Origin: Thermohalobacter berrensis
Lineage (GTDB): Bacteria; Bacillota; Clostridia; Tissierellales; Thermohalobacteraceae
DNA: 64,000 nucleotides
Assembly (NCBI RefSeq): GCF_003609645.1
Contig: NZ_MCIB01000040.1
Coordinates: 1 to 64,000 of the forward strand
Direction of reading: 5' to 3'
Positions 18,137-26,867 of this stretch are shown here, one piece after another. The stretch's first letter is position 1, and the number at the start of each line of letters is the position of its first letter. A program made the translations under genes and the position numbers. The notes under the pieces are model-generated. The model was not told the DNA's origin and did not search any database. It saw nothing but the letters and a program-made list of their open reading frames with translations.

Positions 18137-19801
18137 ATGAAGGATTTTAAAAAAAGTGTAGTTTACCAAATATATCCTAAATCATTTAATGATTCAAATG
18201 GTGATGGTTTTGGTGATTTAAAGGGTGTAACACAAAAGTTAGATTATTTAAAAACATTAGGTGTAGATTATATATGGTTAACTCCATTTTATGTTTCTCC
18301 TCAGAATGATAATGGATATGATGTTTCAGATTATTATAATATAGACTCTCGTTTTGGAACTATGAAGGATTTTGAAGAGCTAGTAAAAGAAGCTGACAAG
18401 CGTGGTATTGGAATAATGCTAGACATGGTATTTAATCATACTTCTACAGAACATGAGTGGTTTAAGAAAGCTTTAGAAGGTGATGAAAAGTATAAACAAT
18501 TTTATATATTTAAAAAGCCTAAAGATGGAAAAGAACCAACAAATTGGGTATCAAAGTTTGGTGGTTCAGCATGGGAGTATGTAGAAGAATTTGATGAATA
18601 TTACCTTCATCTATTTGATGTAACCCAAGCTGACCTTAACTGGGAAAATGAAGAGGTAAAAAAAGAAGTATTTAAAATCGTAAATTTTTGGATTGAGAAG
18701 GGTGTAAAAGGATTTAGGCTTGATGTTATCAATCTTATTTCAAAACCTGATAAATATGAAGATGACTATGAAGGCGATGGACGCCGTTTCTATACAGATG
18801 GACCTCGTATCCATCAATACTTAAAAGAACTAAACAGAGAGACCTTTGGTAAGCATGATGATATTATTACAGTTGGTGAAATGTCTTCAACAACAATAGA
18901 CAATTGTGTTAAATATTCAAACCCAGAAGAAAAAGAGTTATCAATGGTATTCAATTTTCACCATCTAAAGGTTGACTATGAAAATGGTGACAAATGGACT
19001 TTAATGGATTTTGACTTTAAGAAATTAAAAGAAATTTTTAATGATTGGCAAGTTGGAATGCAAGAAGGTAACGGATGGAGTGCTGTATTCTGGTGTAACC
19101 ATGACCAACCACGTATTGTATCTCGATTTGGAAATGATAAAGAGTATCATAAAGAATCTGCAAAGATGTTAGCAACTACTATACACATGCTAAGGGGAAC
19201 ACCTTATATTTATCAAGGTGAAGAGATTGGTATGACAAATCCATATTTTGATAGTATCGATTTGTATAAAGATGTTGAGTCAATAAACTACTACAATATA
19301 TTAAAAGACCAAGGTAAAGATGAAAAGGAAATAATTAAGATATTACAGGCAAAATCCCGTGATAACTCCCGTACCCCAATGCAATGGGATACTAGTGAAA
19401 ATGCTGGATTTACAACTGGTACACCATGGATATCTGTAGCTAAAAACTATAAAGAAATAAACACAGAAAATGCATTAAATAATAAAGACTCAGTTTTTTA
19501 TCATTATCAAAACCTAATTAAACTTAGAAAAGAATATGATGTTATAGCATATGGAGATTTTAAAATTATACTAAAAGATCATGATGATATATTTGCATAT
19601 ATAAGAGAGTATGAAAATGAAAAACTATTAGTAATTAATAATTTCTATGGAAAAGAGACAATGTTTCAACTGCCAAAAGAATTGAATTTTGATGAATATA
19701 AGAGCAAAATACTTATTTCAAATTATAATGATTCCCCAGAGGAATTTAATAAAATTAAATTAAGACCTTATGAGTCTATTGTTTATCACCTTGAAAAGTA
19801 A
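18137..19801 (+). CDS. treC: Alpha,alpha-phosphotrehalase
   Basis: Glycoside hydrolase family 13 enzyme that splits trehalose 6-phosphate into glucose and glucose 6-phosphate in the cytoplasm. The catalytic triad reads as nucleophile D196 (GFRLDVINL), acid/base E248 (TVGEMS) and D323 (CNHDQPR). The N-terminus SVVYQIYPKSFNDSNGDGFG is typical for the oligo-1,6-glucosidase/TreC group. The 554-aa length is normal. The gene is called treA in Bacillus. It lies between the transporter and the repressor gene, all in one direction. Confidence 0.94.
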   Translation: MKDFKKSVVYQIYPKSFNDSNGDGFGDLKGVTQKLDYLKTLGVDYIWLTPFYVSPQNDNGYDVSDYYNIDSRFGTMKDFEELVKEADKRGIGIMLDMVFNHTSTEHEWFKKALEGDEKYKQFYIFKKPKDGKEPTNWVSKFGGSAWEYVEEFDEYYLHLFDVTQADLNWENEEVKKEVFKIVNFWIEKGVKGFRLDVINLISKPDKYEDDYEGDGRRFYTDGPRIHQYLKELNRETFGKHDDIITVGEMSSTTIDNCVKYSNPEEKELSMVFNFHHLKVDYENGDKWTLMDFDFKKLKEIFNDWQVGMQEGNGWSAVFWCNHDQPRIVSRFGNDKEYHKESAKMLATTIHMLRGTPYIYQGEEIGMTNPYFDSIDLYKDVESINYYNILKDQGKDEKEIIKILQAKSRDNSRTPMQWDTSENAGFTTGTPWISVAKNYKEINTENALNNKDSVFYHYQNLIKLRKEYDVIAYGDFKIILKDHDDIFAYIREYENEKLLVINNFYGKETMFQLPKELNFDEYKSKILISNYNDSPEEFNKIKLRPYESIVYHLEK

Positions 19802-19838
19802 TCCTAAACTCTGGTAAAATGTTCTAAGGTGATAGAAT

Positions 19839-20561
19839 ATGAATACAAAATACTTAAATATTTATAATGAAATTGCAGGTAATATAGAAAAGGGTGAAAT
19901 TAAGCCTAATACAAAGCTTCCTTCAGAGAATGAGTTGGTTAAAAAGTACAGTGTATCTAGAGATACAATAAGAAAGGCATTAAATCTACTAGAACAGTAT
20001 GGATATATTCAGAAAATAAGGGGTAAGGGTTCCTATGTAATAGACATTAATAGGTTTGATTTCCCAGTGTCTGGTCTTGTGAGTTTTAAGGAATTATCAG
20101 AAAAAATGGGTATGAAAGCTAATACTATTCTAGAGGAGTTACAAATAATTAAACCAGATAAGTATTTGATGAATCAGTTAAAAATAAAAGAGAATGATGA
20201 TATATGGAAGGTTGTAAGAATAAGGGAAATTGATGGTAAAAAAATTATTTTAGATAAAGACTTCTTCAATAAAAGCTTTGTACCATCGTTAACTGAGGAT
20301 ATCTGTAAAGATTCAATATATGAATATATTGAAAATAAATTAGGTCTTTGCATTAGCTTTAGTAAAAAAGAGATAACGGTTGAAAATGCTACAAAGGAAG
20401 ATAAAAAATATTTAGATTTACAAGGATATAATATGGTTGTAGTTGTAAAGAGTCATATCTACTTAGATGATGCAAACCTATTTCAATATAATGAATCTAG
20501 ACATAGACCAGACAAGTTTAAATTTGTAGATTTTGCAAGAAGAAAAAAGCTGATGGAATAA
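19839..20561 (+). CDS. treR: Trehalose operon repressor TreR (GntR family)
   Basis: GntR-type regulator of 240 aa: a winged helix-turn-helix at 1-65 (LPSENELVKKYSVSRDTIRK) and a UTRA ligand domain (about 85-235), which in TreR senses trehalose 6-phosphate. It starts 38 nt after treC at ATG 19839 with AAGGTGAT ahead. It most likely binds the two TTGTACGTACAA sites before treP. The last codons (KKLME and stop) form the left arm of the terminator. Confidence 0.92.
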   Translation: MNTKYLNIYNEIAGNIEKGEIKPNTKLPSENELVKKYSVSRDTIRKALNLLEQYGYIQKIRGKGSYVIDINRFDFPVSGLVSFKELSEKMGMKANTILEELQIIKPDKYLMNQLKIKENDDIWKVVRIREIDGKKIILDKDFFNKSFVPSLTEDICKDSIYEYIENKLGLCISFSKKEITVENATKEDKKYLDLQGYNMVVVVKSHIYLDDANLFQYNESRHRPDKFKFVDFARRKKLME

Positions 20562-20577
20562 AACCATCAGCTTTTTT
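20543..20577 (+). terminator. Terminator overlapping the end of treR
   Basis: AAAAAGCTGATGG pairs with CCATCAGCTTTTT around loop AATAAAA, which holds the TAA stop. A member of the AAGCTGATGG terminator set. Confidence 0.92.
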
Positions 20578-20585
20578 GTATTAAA

Positions 20586-20628
20586 TGAGTCAGGGGACGT
20601 GAGTCAGGGGACGGAGGCATGGCTCACA
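20586..20628. repeat. REP-like TGAGTCAGGGGACG repeat
   Basis: Two identical 14-mers in tandem (20586-20599 and 20600-20613), then GGAGGCATGGCTCAC, which can pair back to GTGAG. GC-richer than its surroundings. It marks the break point of the decayed mutS2-like gene. Confidence 0.6.
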
Positions 20629-21161
20629 TCAACCTTTAAATTTTTAAATTTATTTGTAATTTTTGCTACTCCCTTTGGTTCTATAAATACTGTTGAACCT
20701 GATGAGGATTTATCTACAATATTACCTGGTACTAAATTCTTATATGTTGTCTTTATTGATATAACGTATCTTTCATTTCAGTAATGGATTCACTATAACT
20801 ACTTAATACAGGTGCTACTTCTGTTTGTTTTTTCATAAATCTCTTTATTTTCCTACAACCCCTTAGAAAATCCGATATTTTTATTAACTTTTCAGGTCGG
20901 AGTATAGCCCCTTTTTCTATTTTTTGAACATATTCCTCAATATCGTGTATCCCTTGTAAAGGAATATGAGATGCTTTATTTATAACAGCCTTAGCCTCAT
21001 TAGTTTCCTTAAGCTTTCTTTTAACAACAATAAAATCCCCTGATGGTTCTAATTTGTCAACTAGCTTTTTGTCCAAATCACTTACTGTAAATTCCTTTAG
21101 TTTATTTTTAATTTTGTTATATTCCAATGTTTTTATTGTATTATTTCCATTTTTATTACCT
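20629..21161 (-). pseudogene. Decayed mutS2-like gene (N-terminal remnant)
   Basis: Remains of a MutS2-type DNA-binding ATPase. One minus-strand frame (21161 to about 20757) reads TIKTLEYNKIKNKLKEF, then SHIPLQGIHDIEEYVQKIEKG and DFLRGCRKIKRFMKKQ, as in the N-terminal domain of the family. A second frame, from about 20783 down, reads NERYVISIKTTYKNLVPG then SSSGSTVFIEPKGVAKITN, a later part of the same domain. So there is a frameshift, and comparison with the family suggests about 60 intervening residues are lost. The ATPase and Smr parts are missing. The expected ATG after GGAGG is also out of frame. The remnant ends at the REP-like repeat next to treR. Clearly non-functional. Confidence 0.85.
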
Positions 21162-21372
21162 CCAATAATTTTCTGGAAATAAAAAGGTATCATAGAAAAA
21201 TATAGAACTATTATTATATGGAATTTTTAATTTATTAAATAGATACAGAATTATCATATAATTAAAAAATACCAAAATACAAAGTAGTAGAACTAAAAAA
21301 TAAACATATTATGAAGTTAAAGATAATTTAGATTTAGAATGAATCATCAATATATAAAAGGGAGGGAAATAT

Positions 21373-22044
21373 ATGAGTAATAGTCCTGACAGTAAACCTG
21401 AAGAAATGGAAAGTTTTTTTGAAACTAGAGCCTCAGGATATGATGAACATATGAAAAATAATGTAGAGTCATTTGAAGAATTATATGATAAGGTTTCACA
21501 ACCTATAGAGTCAACTGAAGAAGTAATAGAGATTTTAGATTTAGGATGTGGGACAGGTTTAGAATTAGCTGGAATCTTAAAAAGAGCACCAAATTCCTTA
21601 ATTACAGGAATAGATTTATCAGAAAAAATGCTTAAAATACTAGAAAATAAGTACAGTAAATTTATGAATCAAATAACTTTAATTAAAGATTCTTATACCA
21701 CATATCCCTTTAACAAAAAGAAATACGACTATATTGTTTCTGTTATGACTATGCACCATTGGCTAGAAGGAGAAAAGTTAGATTTATATAAAAAAATAAA
21801 TAGTGCTTTAAAGGATAAGGGGAAATATATAGAGGGAGATTATGTTACTTCTAAGGAAGAGGAGAAACAATTTTTATTAAGATATAAGGAGAAAATTAAA
21901 TTACTTGATAAAAAGAAAATTTATCATATTGACATACCAATGACTGAGGAAAAACAAGTAAGGCTATTAAAAGAAGCAGGATTTAAAGAAGTAGAAGTTA
22001 TCCACAGAGCTAATGAAAACAGAATATTTGTTGCTATTAAATAA
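21373..22044 (+). CDS. Class I SAM-dependent methyltransferase
   Basis: A 223-residue enzyme with a Rossmann-type methyltransferase core. Motif I is ILDLGCGTGLELAG (54-67), the acidic residue for the ribose is in GIDLSEKM, and the post-motif block is IVSVMTMHHW. The start MSNSPDSKPEEMESFFETRASGYDEHM is common among small-molecule methyltransferases of Clostridia. The substrate is unknown. RBS GGGAGGG is good. It is transcribed alone and converges on dsdA. Confidence 0.85.
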   Translation: MSNSPDSKPEEMESFFETRASGYDEHMKNNVESFEELYDKVSQPIESTEEVIEILDLGCGTGLELAGILKRAPNSLITGIDLSEKMLKILENKYSKFMNQITLIKDSYTTYPFNKKKYDYIVSVMTMHHWLEGEKLDLYKKINSALKDKGKYIEGDYVTSKEEEKQFLLRYKEKIKLLDKKKIYHIDIPMTEEKQVRLLKEAGFKEVEVIHRANENRIFVAIK

Positions 22045-22103
22045 AATAGACAAATTATTGATGGGTTAAGTGACTTAGGGTGTGACTTATAGATATGGTT
22101 TGT

Positions 22104-22134
22104 AAGCCAAACCCTTAGTTTAAGGGTTTGGCTT
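22104..22134. terminator. Hairpin between methyltransferase and dsdA
   Basis: AAGCCAAACCCTTA pairs with TAAGGGTTTGGCTT (14 bp, 3-nt loop). Neither side has a clean T run, so it may act as a structural 3' end for both convergent genes rather than as a textbook terminator. Confidence 0.6.
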
Positions 22135-22154
22135 ATTATGTTTATTCTATAATC

Positions 22155-23507
22155 TTATAATAGTGAAAGTCCTTTTTTATAGTATTCTTTCATAATATCT
22201 TTAGGAACTAGACTTCCACCAGTAGACCATATAATATGAGTTGCATTTTCCATTTTATCCTTTAAATTATTATTTTCAATATATCTATATCCTTCATCAA
22301 ACAATTTAATAGGACCATAGGCACCAGCTAATGCAGAAGGTTCTAGAGAAATATCCTCTGTATCTATTAAAAGACTTAAAAGTCTATATAATTCATTATC
22401 TTCAACAGTATATATTCCACTTAATAGATTTTCTAGAGTCTTTCCAACAAATCCTGAAGGTCTACCTACAGCTAATCCATCAGCCTCTGTTATATTATCT
22501 ATTCCAAAATCTCCAACAGATACTTTATCATGTAGTCCTGTCATCATGCCAATTAACATACATGGAGAGTGTGTTGGTTCTGCAAAAAAACAATGTACAT
22601 TATCTCCATATACTAACTTTAATCCAAAGGTTACACCACCTGGCCCACCACCAACTCCACATGGAAGGTAGACAAATAATGGGTGTTCATCATCTACTAT
22701 AATGTCCATTTTATCTAATTGTTCTTTTAGTCTATATGCTGCAACTGCATATCCTAGAAAAAGGTTTAATGAATTTTCATCATCAACAAAATAGCTATTA
22801 GGATCAGAAGCTGCTTCTTTTCTACCTTCTTCTACTGCCTTAGTATAGTCAGAGTTATGTTCTACAACATTTACTCCCTTACTCTTAAGTAAATTTTTCT
22901 TCCATTCTTTAGCATCTGCAGACATATGTACAGTTACATTAAATCCTAATTTAGCACTTATTATTCCTATACTAAGACCAAGGTTACCGGTAGAACCAAC
23001 AGCTATGGAATATTTCGAAAAAAAGTTTCTAAACTTTTCACTATCTATGATTGAATAATCATCTTCTAAAGAGAGCATTCCATTTTTTATTGCTAAATCT
23101 TCTGCATGTTTTAAAACCTCGTAAATACCTCCCCTTGCCTTTATAGAGCCAGCTATTGGAAGGTCATTATCACATTTAATAAGGAGTTTTCCTTTAATGT
23201 TTCTATTAAAAATTTTTTTTACTTTCCCTTTCATTTTAGGAATTTCAACTATAGGTGATTCTATAATACCTTTACTTTTACTTGTTTCAGGAAAGGCCTT
23301 TGCAATATAAGGAGCAAAGCGAATTAGTCTTTCTTCAGCATCCTTTACATTATCTTCAGATATAGAAATATTTCTAACTGCTTTATTATACCTTTGGTTT
23401 TTAGGATTAAACCAAAAGACTTCATTGGTTGAAATTATTTCATTTAATAAAGGATAATCCCTTTTCCATTCAATTAGAGACTTACCTTGAATAAATTTAT
23501 CTTCCAT
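22155..23507 (-). CDS. dsdA: D-serine dehydratase
   Basis: PLP enzyme that deaminates D-serine (and D-threonine) to pyruvate (2-oxobutyrate) and ammonia. The PLP lysine lies in [14 protein letters not shown] (K124 counted from the first ATG). The glycine-rich phosphate-binding loop is [14 protein letters not shown] near residue 285. Other DsdA marks are WFNPKNQRY and [11 protein letters not shown]. Two ATG codons stand in tandem at 23510 and 23507; the spacing from AGGGGG favours the second. About 450 aa, full length. No DsdC or permease gene is adjacent. Confidence 0.93.
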   Translation of the reverse strand: MEDKFIQGKSLIEWKRDYPLLNEIISTNEVFWFNPKNQRYNKAVRNISISEDNVKDAEERLIRFAPYIAKAFPETSKSKGIIESPIVEIPKMKGKVKKIFNRNIKGKLLIKCDNDLPIAGSIKARGGIYEVLKHAEDLAIKNGMLSLEDDYSIIDSEKFRNFFSKYSIAVGSTGNLGLSIGIISAKLGFNVTVHMSADAKEWKKNLLKSKGVNVVEHNSDYTKAVEEGRKEAASDPNSYFVDDENSLNLFLGYAVAAYRLKEQLDKMDIIVDDEHPLFVYLPCGVGGGPGGVTFGLKLVYGDNVHCFFAEPTHSPCMLIGMMTGLHDKVSVGDFGIDNITEADGLAVGRPSGFVGKTLENLLSGIYTVEDNELYRLLSLLIDTEDISLEPSALAGAYGPIKLFDEGYRYIENNNLKDKMENATHIIWSTGGSLVPKDIMKEYYKKGLSLL

Positions 23508-23593
23508 CATACTCCCCCTATTATTGTAAAATAAAGTATTTAACTTAATTGTAAATTAAATATAGTGTAAAGTCCAATGTGGGGATTAATAAA

Positions 23594-23631
23594 AAAATAT
23601 AACCAGAGGAAATTTCCTCTGGTTATATTTT
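23594..23631 (-). terminator. Terminator of the phospholipase C-like gene
   Basis: On the minus strand ATATAACCAGAGGAAA pairs with TTTCCTCTGGTTATAT and runs into T7. It begins directly after the stop codon. Confidence 0.88.
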
Positions 23632-24210
23632 TTATGCTGCAATTTTTTTGTCTGTAAACAAATAAGCATTTTCTACTACTAGTTTACTTACTAATGAAGA
23701 AGCCATAATAGCAAAGTATATATCATTGTCCATATTTGGTCTTATTCTAGAGTAATTTTCATTTAATAAAAGTATAATCTCACCTATACTATTTGTTTTT
23801 ATATTGTTTATTCTTTTTTTATAAAAATCAAGGAAGAATTTTTTATCTACTTCTTTTAACTTATTATGAAGATTGTACTCATAGTTAATATGGTCTAAAA
23901 GCTTACTATATTCTCCGTCTTTATAATAATGTGGAGTACAAAAGAAATCTGAAGTAAAATGGCATATAACTCCCAATTCACTAGAAAACTGTTTTGTTGT
24001 TATATCTTTACTTGATATAAGGTTGTTTGCTTTTTCAATAACAAAACCAAATGAATCTTTTAGAGTGTGGGATCTATTAAAGAGTCCATAAGTAAAATCT
24101 GGTTTCATATTTCCATACTTAAAATAATTTTTATCAATTTCTATATTTGTTTCCACTCTAATAAAATCATAAATAAAAGAAGATATCAATTTGTGAGTAT
24201 TTATCAGCAT
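23632..24210 (-). CDS. Zinc-dependent phospholipase C family protein
   Basis: A 192-residue protein with the metal-ligand pattern of the zinc phospholipase C/S1-P1 nuclease fold: NTHKLIS at the start, KYGNMKPDF near residue 29, ELGVICHFTSDFFCTPHYY near 80-98. No signal peptide is evident, so it is probably cytoplasmic, unlike the secreted toxins. Such proteins are common in Clostridia and their natural substrate is unclear. It is transcribed alone. Confidence 0.78.
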   Translation of the reverse strand: MLINTHKLISSFIYDFIRVETNIEIDKNYFKYGNMKPDFTYGLFNRSHTLKDSFGFVIEKANNLISSKDITTKQFSSELGVICHFTSDFFCTPHYYKDGEYSKLLDHINYEYNLHNKLKEVDKKFFLDFYKKRINNIKTNSIGEIILLLNENYSRIRPNMDNDIYFAIMASSLVSKLVVENAYLFTDKKIAA

Positions 24211-24626
24211 TAGCTCAGCTCCTCTGAAATTTTACCTTAATATCATTTTATACTATTATTGACTTTTGTTGTATTAATTTTTAGTTAATTCAGTATTTTT
24301 AATAAATTATTTCCTTTTCTTAAAGAAAATATTAAACTTCTAGTAATGACCTACAAAAACTAGTTAGAAAATTAAAACAATTCTTGCTTGTATAATCCAT
24401 ACATAATTATTATATCATATGAAATTACAAAGGAGGGAATTTTTAAAAGGCCAGTTAAGGTAGAAGTAAATAATGTATATTTTTTACTCCGATGGATTAA
24501 CCATCGGGGTTTTGTATTTATAGGTAATAACATAAATTCTATTGTTATTTAAACTCTTTTGTGATATAAAAGAAATAAGCAAATGACTAAAATTATGGTG
24601 ATATGATAGATTGAGGTGTAAAATCC
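24211..24626. other. Intergenic region with an isolated hairpin
   Basis: A divergent spacer of 416 nt. It contains AAGGAGGG at about 24430 with no good start codon after it, an open frame with no start from about 24441 to 24555, and the hairpin CCGATGG-ATTAA-CCATCGG (24489-24507) followed by GGTTTTG. The hairpin resembles the GATGGATTAATCCATC terminators elsewhere. I see no gene that I can support. Confidence 0.4.
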
Positions 24627-25511
24627 ATGGATATTGACTTAAAGGTTTTATGTAAAGACTTAAGTATTTTAGAAAAGCTATATGATACAGTTAGAATTGT
24701 TAATCCTACTAACAACAAGATAATATATTGGGAAGATAGTGTGGGTAAAGAAATAAACGGATATTGTTATGAGTTTTGGAAACGTAATAAAAGTTGTAGT
24801 AATTGTATTTCAATGAGGGCCTATAGTCAAGATGAGACTATTATAAAGCTAGAGTACAAGGACAAAAATGTTTATATGATTACAGCTGTTCCAGTAAGAT
24901 ATAATGACGATAAAGTAGTTGTAGAGTTTATTAAGGATATTACTAGAAGTATGATTATAAGTAATGGAGAAAATCAAGAAGATGTAAATCTTTATAATAT
25001 TATTGATGGTATTAATAAAGTTGCAATTAAAGATTATCTAACAGGTTTATTTAATAAAAGATATATTGGAGAAAGGCTTCCTATTGAAATTAGTAACAGT
25101 TTAGAGAGTGGGAAACCAATATCAGTTATACTTATTGATATAGATAACTTTAAGGATATTAATGATACCCATGGACATTTAGCAGGGGATTTCATATTAA
25201 AAGAGGTTGCACAGGAATTAAAAAACTCTATAAGAAAGGAATCTGATTGGGCTGCAAGATATGGAGGGGAAGAATTTTTAGTTTGTTTACCTAATACAGA
25301 TAGAAAAAATGCCAAGAAGATTGCTGAAAGAATACGAGAGTCTATAGAAAACAGCATGTTTAAGTTTAATAATATTACTTTAAGAATAACAGCAAGTTTT
25401 GGTGCTTGTACATCATATGGAGAAAAAACAACTATGAAGTCAATTATAGAAATAGCTGATAAAAAACTATATAAAGCTAAGGAAAAAGGGAAAAATATAG
25501 TTATATTTTAA
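24627..25511 (+). CDS. Diguanylate cyclase with PAS-like sensor domain
   Basis: Makes cyclic di-GMP. The C-terminal GGDEF domain (about 130-294) has the active-site motif GGEEF at 213-217 and the metal residue in ILIDIDNFKDIND. The usual inhibitory-site RxxD is replaced by KESD (204-207), so product feedback may be weak. The N-terminal part (1-110) looks like a PAS domain and carries clustered cysteines (CYEFWKRNKSCSNC, C47, C57, C60) that might hold a metal or sense redox. It has no membrane segment. The neighbouring Tad pilus locus is a possible output, but no c-di-GMP riboswitch was recognised. Confidence 0.88.
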   Translation: MDIDLKVLCKDLSILEKLYDTVRIVNPTNNKIIYWEDSVGKEINGYCYEFWKRNKSCSNCISMRAYSQDETIIKLEYKDKNVYMITAVPVRYNDDKVVVEFIKDITRSMIISNGENQEDVNLYNIIDGINKVAIKDYLTGLFNKRYIGERLPIEISNSLESGKPISVILIDIDNFKDINDTHGHLAGDFILKEVAQELKNSIRKESDWAARYGGEEFLVCLPNTDRKNAKKIAERIRESIENSMFKFNNITLRITASFGACTSYGEKTTMKSIIEIADKKLYKAKEKGKNIVIF

Positions 25512-25512
25512 A

Positions 25513-25552
25513 AAGCAAATAAAAGTGGCTTTAGCCACTTTTATTTGCTTTT
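25513..25552. terminator. Bidirectional terminator between the GGDEF and TSCPD genes
   Basis: AAGCAAATAAAAGTGGCT pairs with AGCCACTTTTATTTGCTT. The TAA of the minus-strand gene lies in one arm. T runs flank both sides. Confidence 0.88.
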
Positions 25553-25789
25553 TATGTATTTTTCTAATACCTTAGATAATTGATCAGGACATGAAGTACT
25601 TTTAAAACCACAACGAATACCCTTTAAAGTTTTAGCTACCTCTTGTACTGGTTTACCTTCAACTAATTTACTAACCCCTTGAAGACTTCCTGGACATCCT
25701 GAATGAAAAGTAACATTTTCTACTATCCCGTCCTTGATCTTATAAGTAATTTTCTTTGCACAAACTCCTTCAGGTATGTAAGTTTCCAT
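25541..25789 (-). CDS. TSCPD domain protein
   Basis: An 82-residue protein of the TSCPD family (TIGR03905 type): METYIPEGVCAKKITYKI at the start, FHSGCPGSLQGVSKL in the middle and FKSTSCPDQLSK near the end. Four cysteines could form a metal site or redox pair. The same domain occurs in some class II ribonucleotide reductases. The function of the stand-alone form is unknown. I use the ATG at 25789, which follows AAAGGGGC, over an upstream in-frame start. Its end lies within the terminator hairpin. Confidence 0.85.
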   Translation of the reverse strand: METYIPEGVCAKKITYKIKDGIVENVTFHSGCPGSLQGVSKLVEGKPVQEVAKTLKGIRCGFKSTSCPDQLSKVLEKYIKSK

Positions 25790-26123
25790 ATTATGCCCCT
25801 TTCTAGTAGTCATTTTCCTGTATTATATTAATCTATATATTTAGATATTGTCAATAATTTTTTTTGGACAAATAGGACTGTTTACATAATACATCTAAAG
25901 AAGATAGAATAACATAGGGGTATTGGTAAAAATTACATGTACCTAAAATGTGATAAGTACAAAGTCACACAATATAAGACATATGAACTAGTATGACTAA
26001 TGCTAGGGTTTACATAAATTGAGACTGTTTTTTGAAGCTATACCTACTATTGACTGATAGCTATATTTAAATATGTAAGATACAATGAAACTACAAGTAA
26101 AGGAAAGAGGGGAGGTTAATCCT
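25790..26123. other. Upstream region of the Flp pilin gene
   Basis: About 330 nt ahead of the pilus locus. A possible promoter is TTTACA (25881-25886), 18 nt, TAGAAT (25905-25910), which would give a leader of about 200 nt. Two short inverted pairs occur (TGTAC/GTACA near 25937-25962 and AGCTAT/ATAGCT near 26036-26063). No known riboswitch class is recognised. Confidence 0.4.
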
Positions 26124-26327
26124 ATGATTATGAATATGATTAATTATTTAAAGTTAATGGTAAGGGATGAAAGAGGACAGGGAATGGTAGAATATGCACT
26201 TATAATTGCATTAATAGCTATACTACTAATTGGTGGACTTACAGCTCTTCAAGGTGGAATTGGAGATGTTTTTACTAGAATTACAAATGCACTAGGAGGT
26301 TCTAGCGGAACTACTAGTGGAAGTTAA
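26124..26327 (+). CDS. flp: Flp-type (type IVb) pilin
   Basis: Major subunit of the Tad/Flp pilus. The precursor has a short leader ending in DERG, then the mature start QGMVEYALIIALIAILLIGG: glutamate and tyrosine at mature positions 5 and 6 are the type IVb signature. The hydrophobic helix is followed by a short Ser/Thr/Gly-rich tail. The start is ATG 26124, eight bases after AGGGGAGG. The prepilin peptidase needed to cut the leader is not in this locus. A terminator-like hairpin follows, as is common for highly made pilins. Confidence 0.92.
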   Translation: MIMNMINYLKLMVRDERGQGMVEYALIIALIAILLIGGLTALQGGIGDVFTRITNALGGSSGTTSGS

Positions 26328-26397
26328 ATTGAAAGCTTAATATCCTTATCTCACCATATCCCCTTTTATTATTTTTAATAGATTATATAAAAGTTGT

Positions 26398-26429
26398 GGC
26401 CTTACTGACTTAAGTAAGGTCTTTTTTTC
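26398..26429 (+). terminator. Hairpin after the pilin gene
   Basis: GGCCTTACT pairs with AGTAAGGTC over a 6-nt loop, then T7. It likely lets pilin mRNA outnumber the assembly-gene mRNA. Confidence 0.85.
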
Positions 26430-26455
26430 TAAATTATTAGTTGAGGAGTAATAAT

Positions 26456-26854
26456 ATGAGATTAACAAAATTATTAAAAAATGACAAAGGTCAGTCTATT
26501 GTTGAATTAGCAATTTTACTTCCTCTTTTCCTTTTAATACTCATGGGAATATTTGAATTTGGAAGGATAATGAATACCTATTTAGTAATAGAACATGCCT
26601 CAAGGGAAGGGGCTAGAGTAGCTTCTGTAGGTTATGAAGATGCAGAAATAATTGAAAAAGTAAATGATTCTTCTATTCCATTAGATACTTCAAAGCTATA
26701 CGTAAACATATCTCCTGAAAGCAGTAGTCGAAAAAGAGGAACGGATGTTACTGTTAAAGTAAGTTATAATATCGATATTATAGTACCTATTATTGAAAGT
26801 ATAATTCCAGACCCATTACATCTTGAGGCTGAAACTGTAATGAGGGTAGAGTAA
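26456..26854 (+). CDS. tadE: TadE-like minor pseudopilin
   Basis: A 132-residue protein with the TadE domain: NDKGQSIVELAILLPLFLLILMG gives a prepilin-like start, with G-Q-S-I-V-E matching the glutamate at mature position 5. The rest is a small beta-rich extracellular part. I take ATG 26456 because an upstream TTG overlaps the GAGGAG site. It is needed for Tad pilus assembly in other bacteria. It is followed 14 nt later by the TadG-like gene. Confidence 0.87.
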   Translation: MRLTKLLKNDKGQSIVELAILLPLFLLILMGIFEFGRIMNTYLVIEHASREGARVASVGYEDAEIIEKVNDSSIPLDTSKLYVNISPESSSRKRGTDVTVKVSYNIDIIVPIIESIIPDPLHLEAETVMRVE

Positions 26855-26867
26855 GAGGTGGAAAACA

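Noticed and set aside
24441-24555. Small gene in the 24.4-kb spacer
   Set aside because: The frame has no usable start codon after the AAGGAGGG site and its middle encodes a terminator-like hairpin.
26124-26327. c-di-GMP riboswitch ahead of the pilin gene
   Set aside because: The neighbouring GGDEF gene made this tempting, but none of the conserved c-di-GMP-I or -II sequence blocks is visible in the leader.
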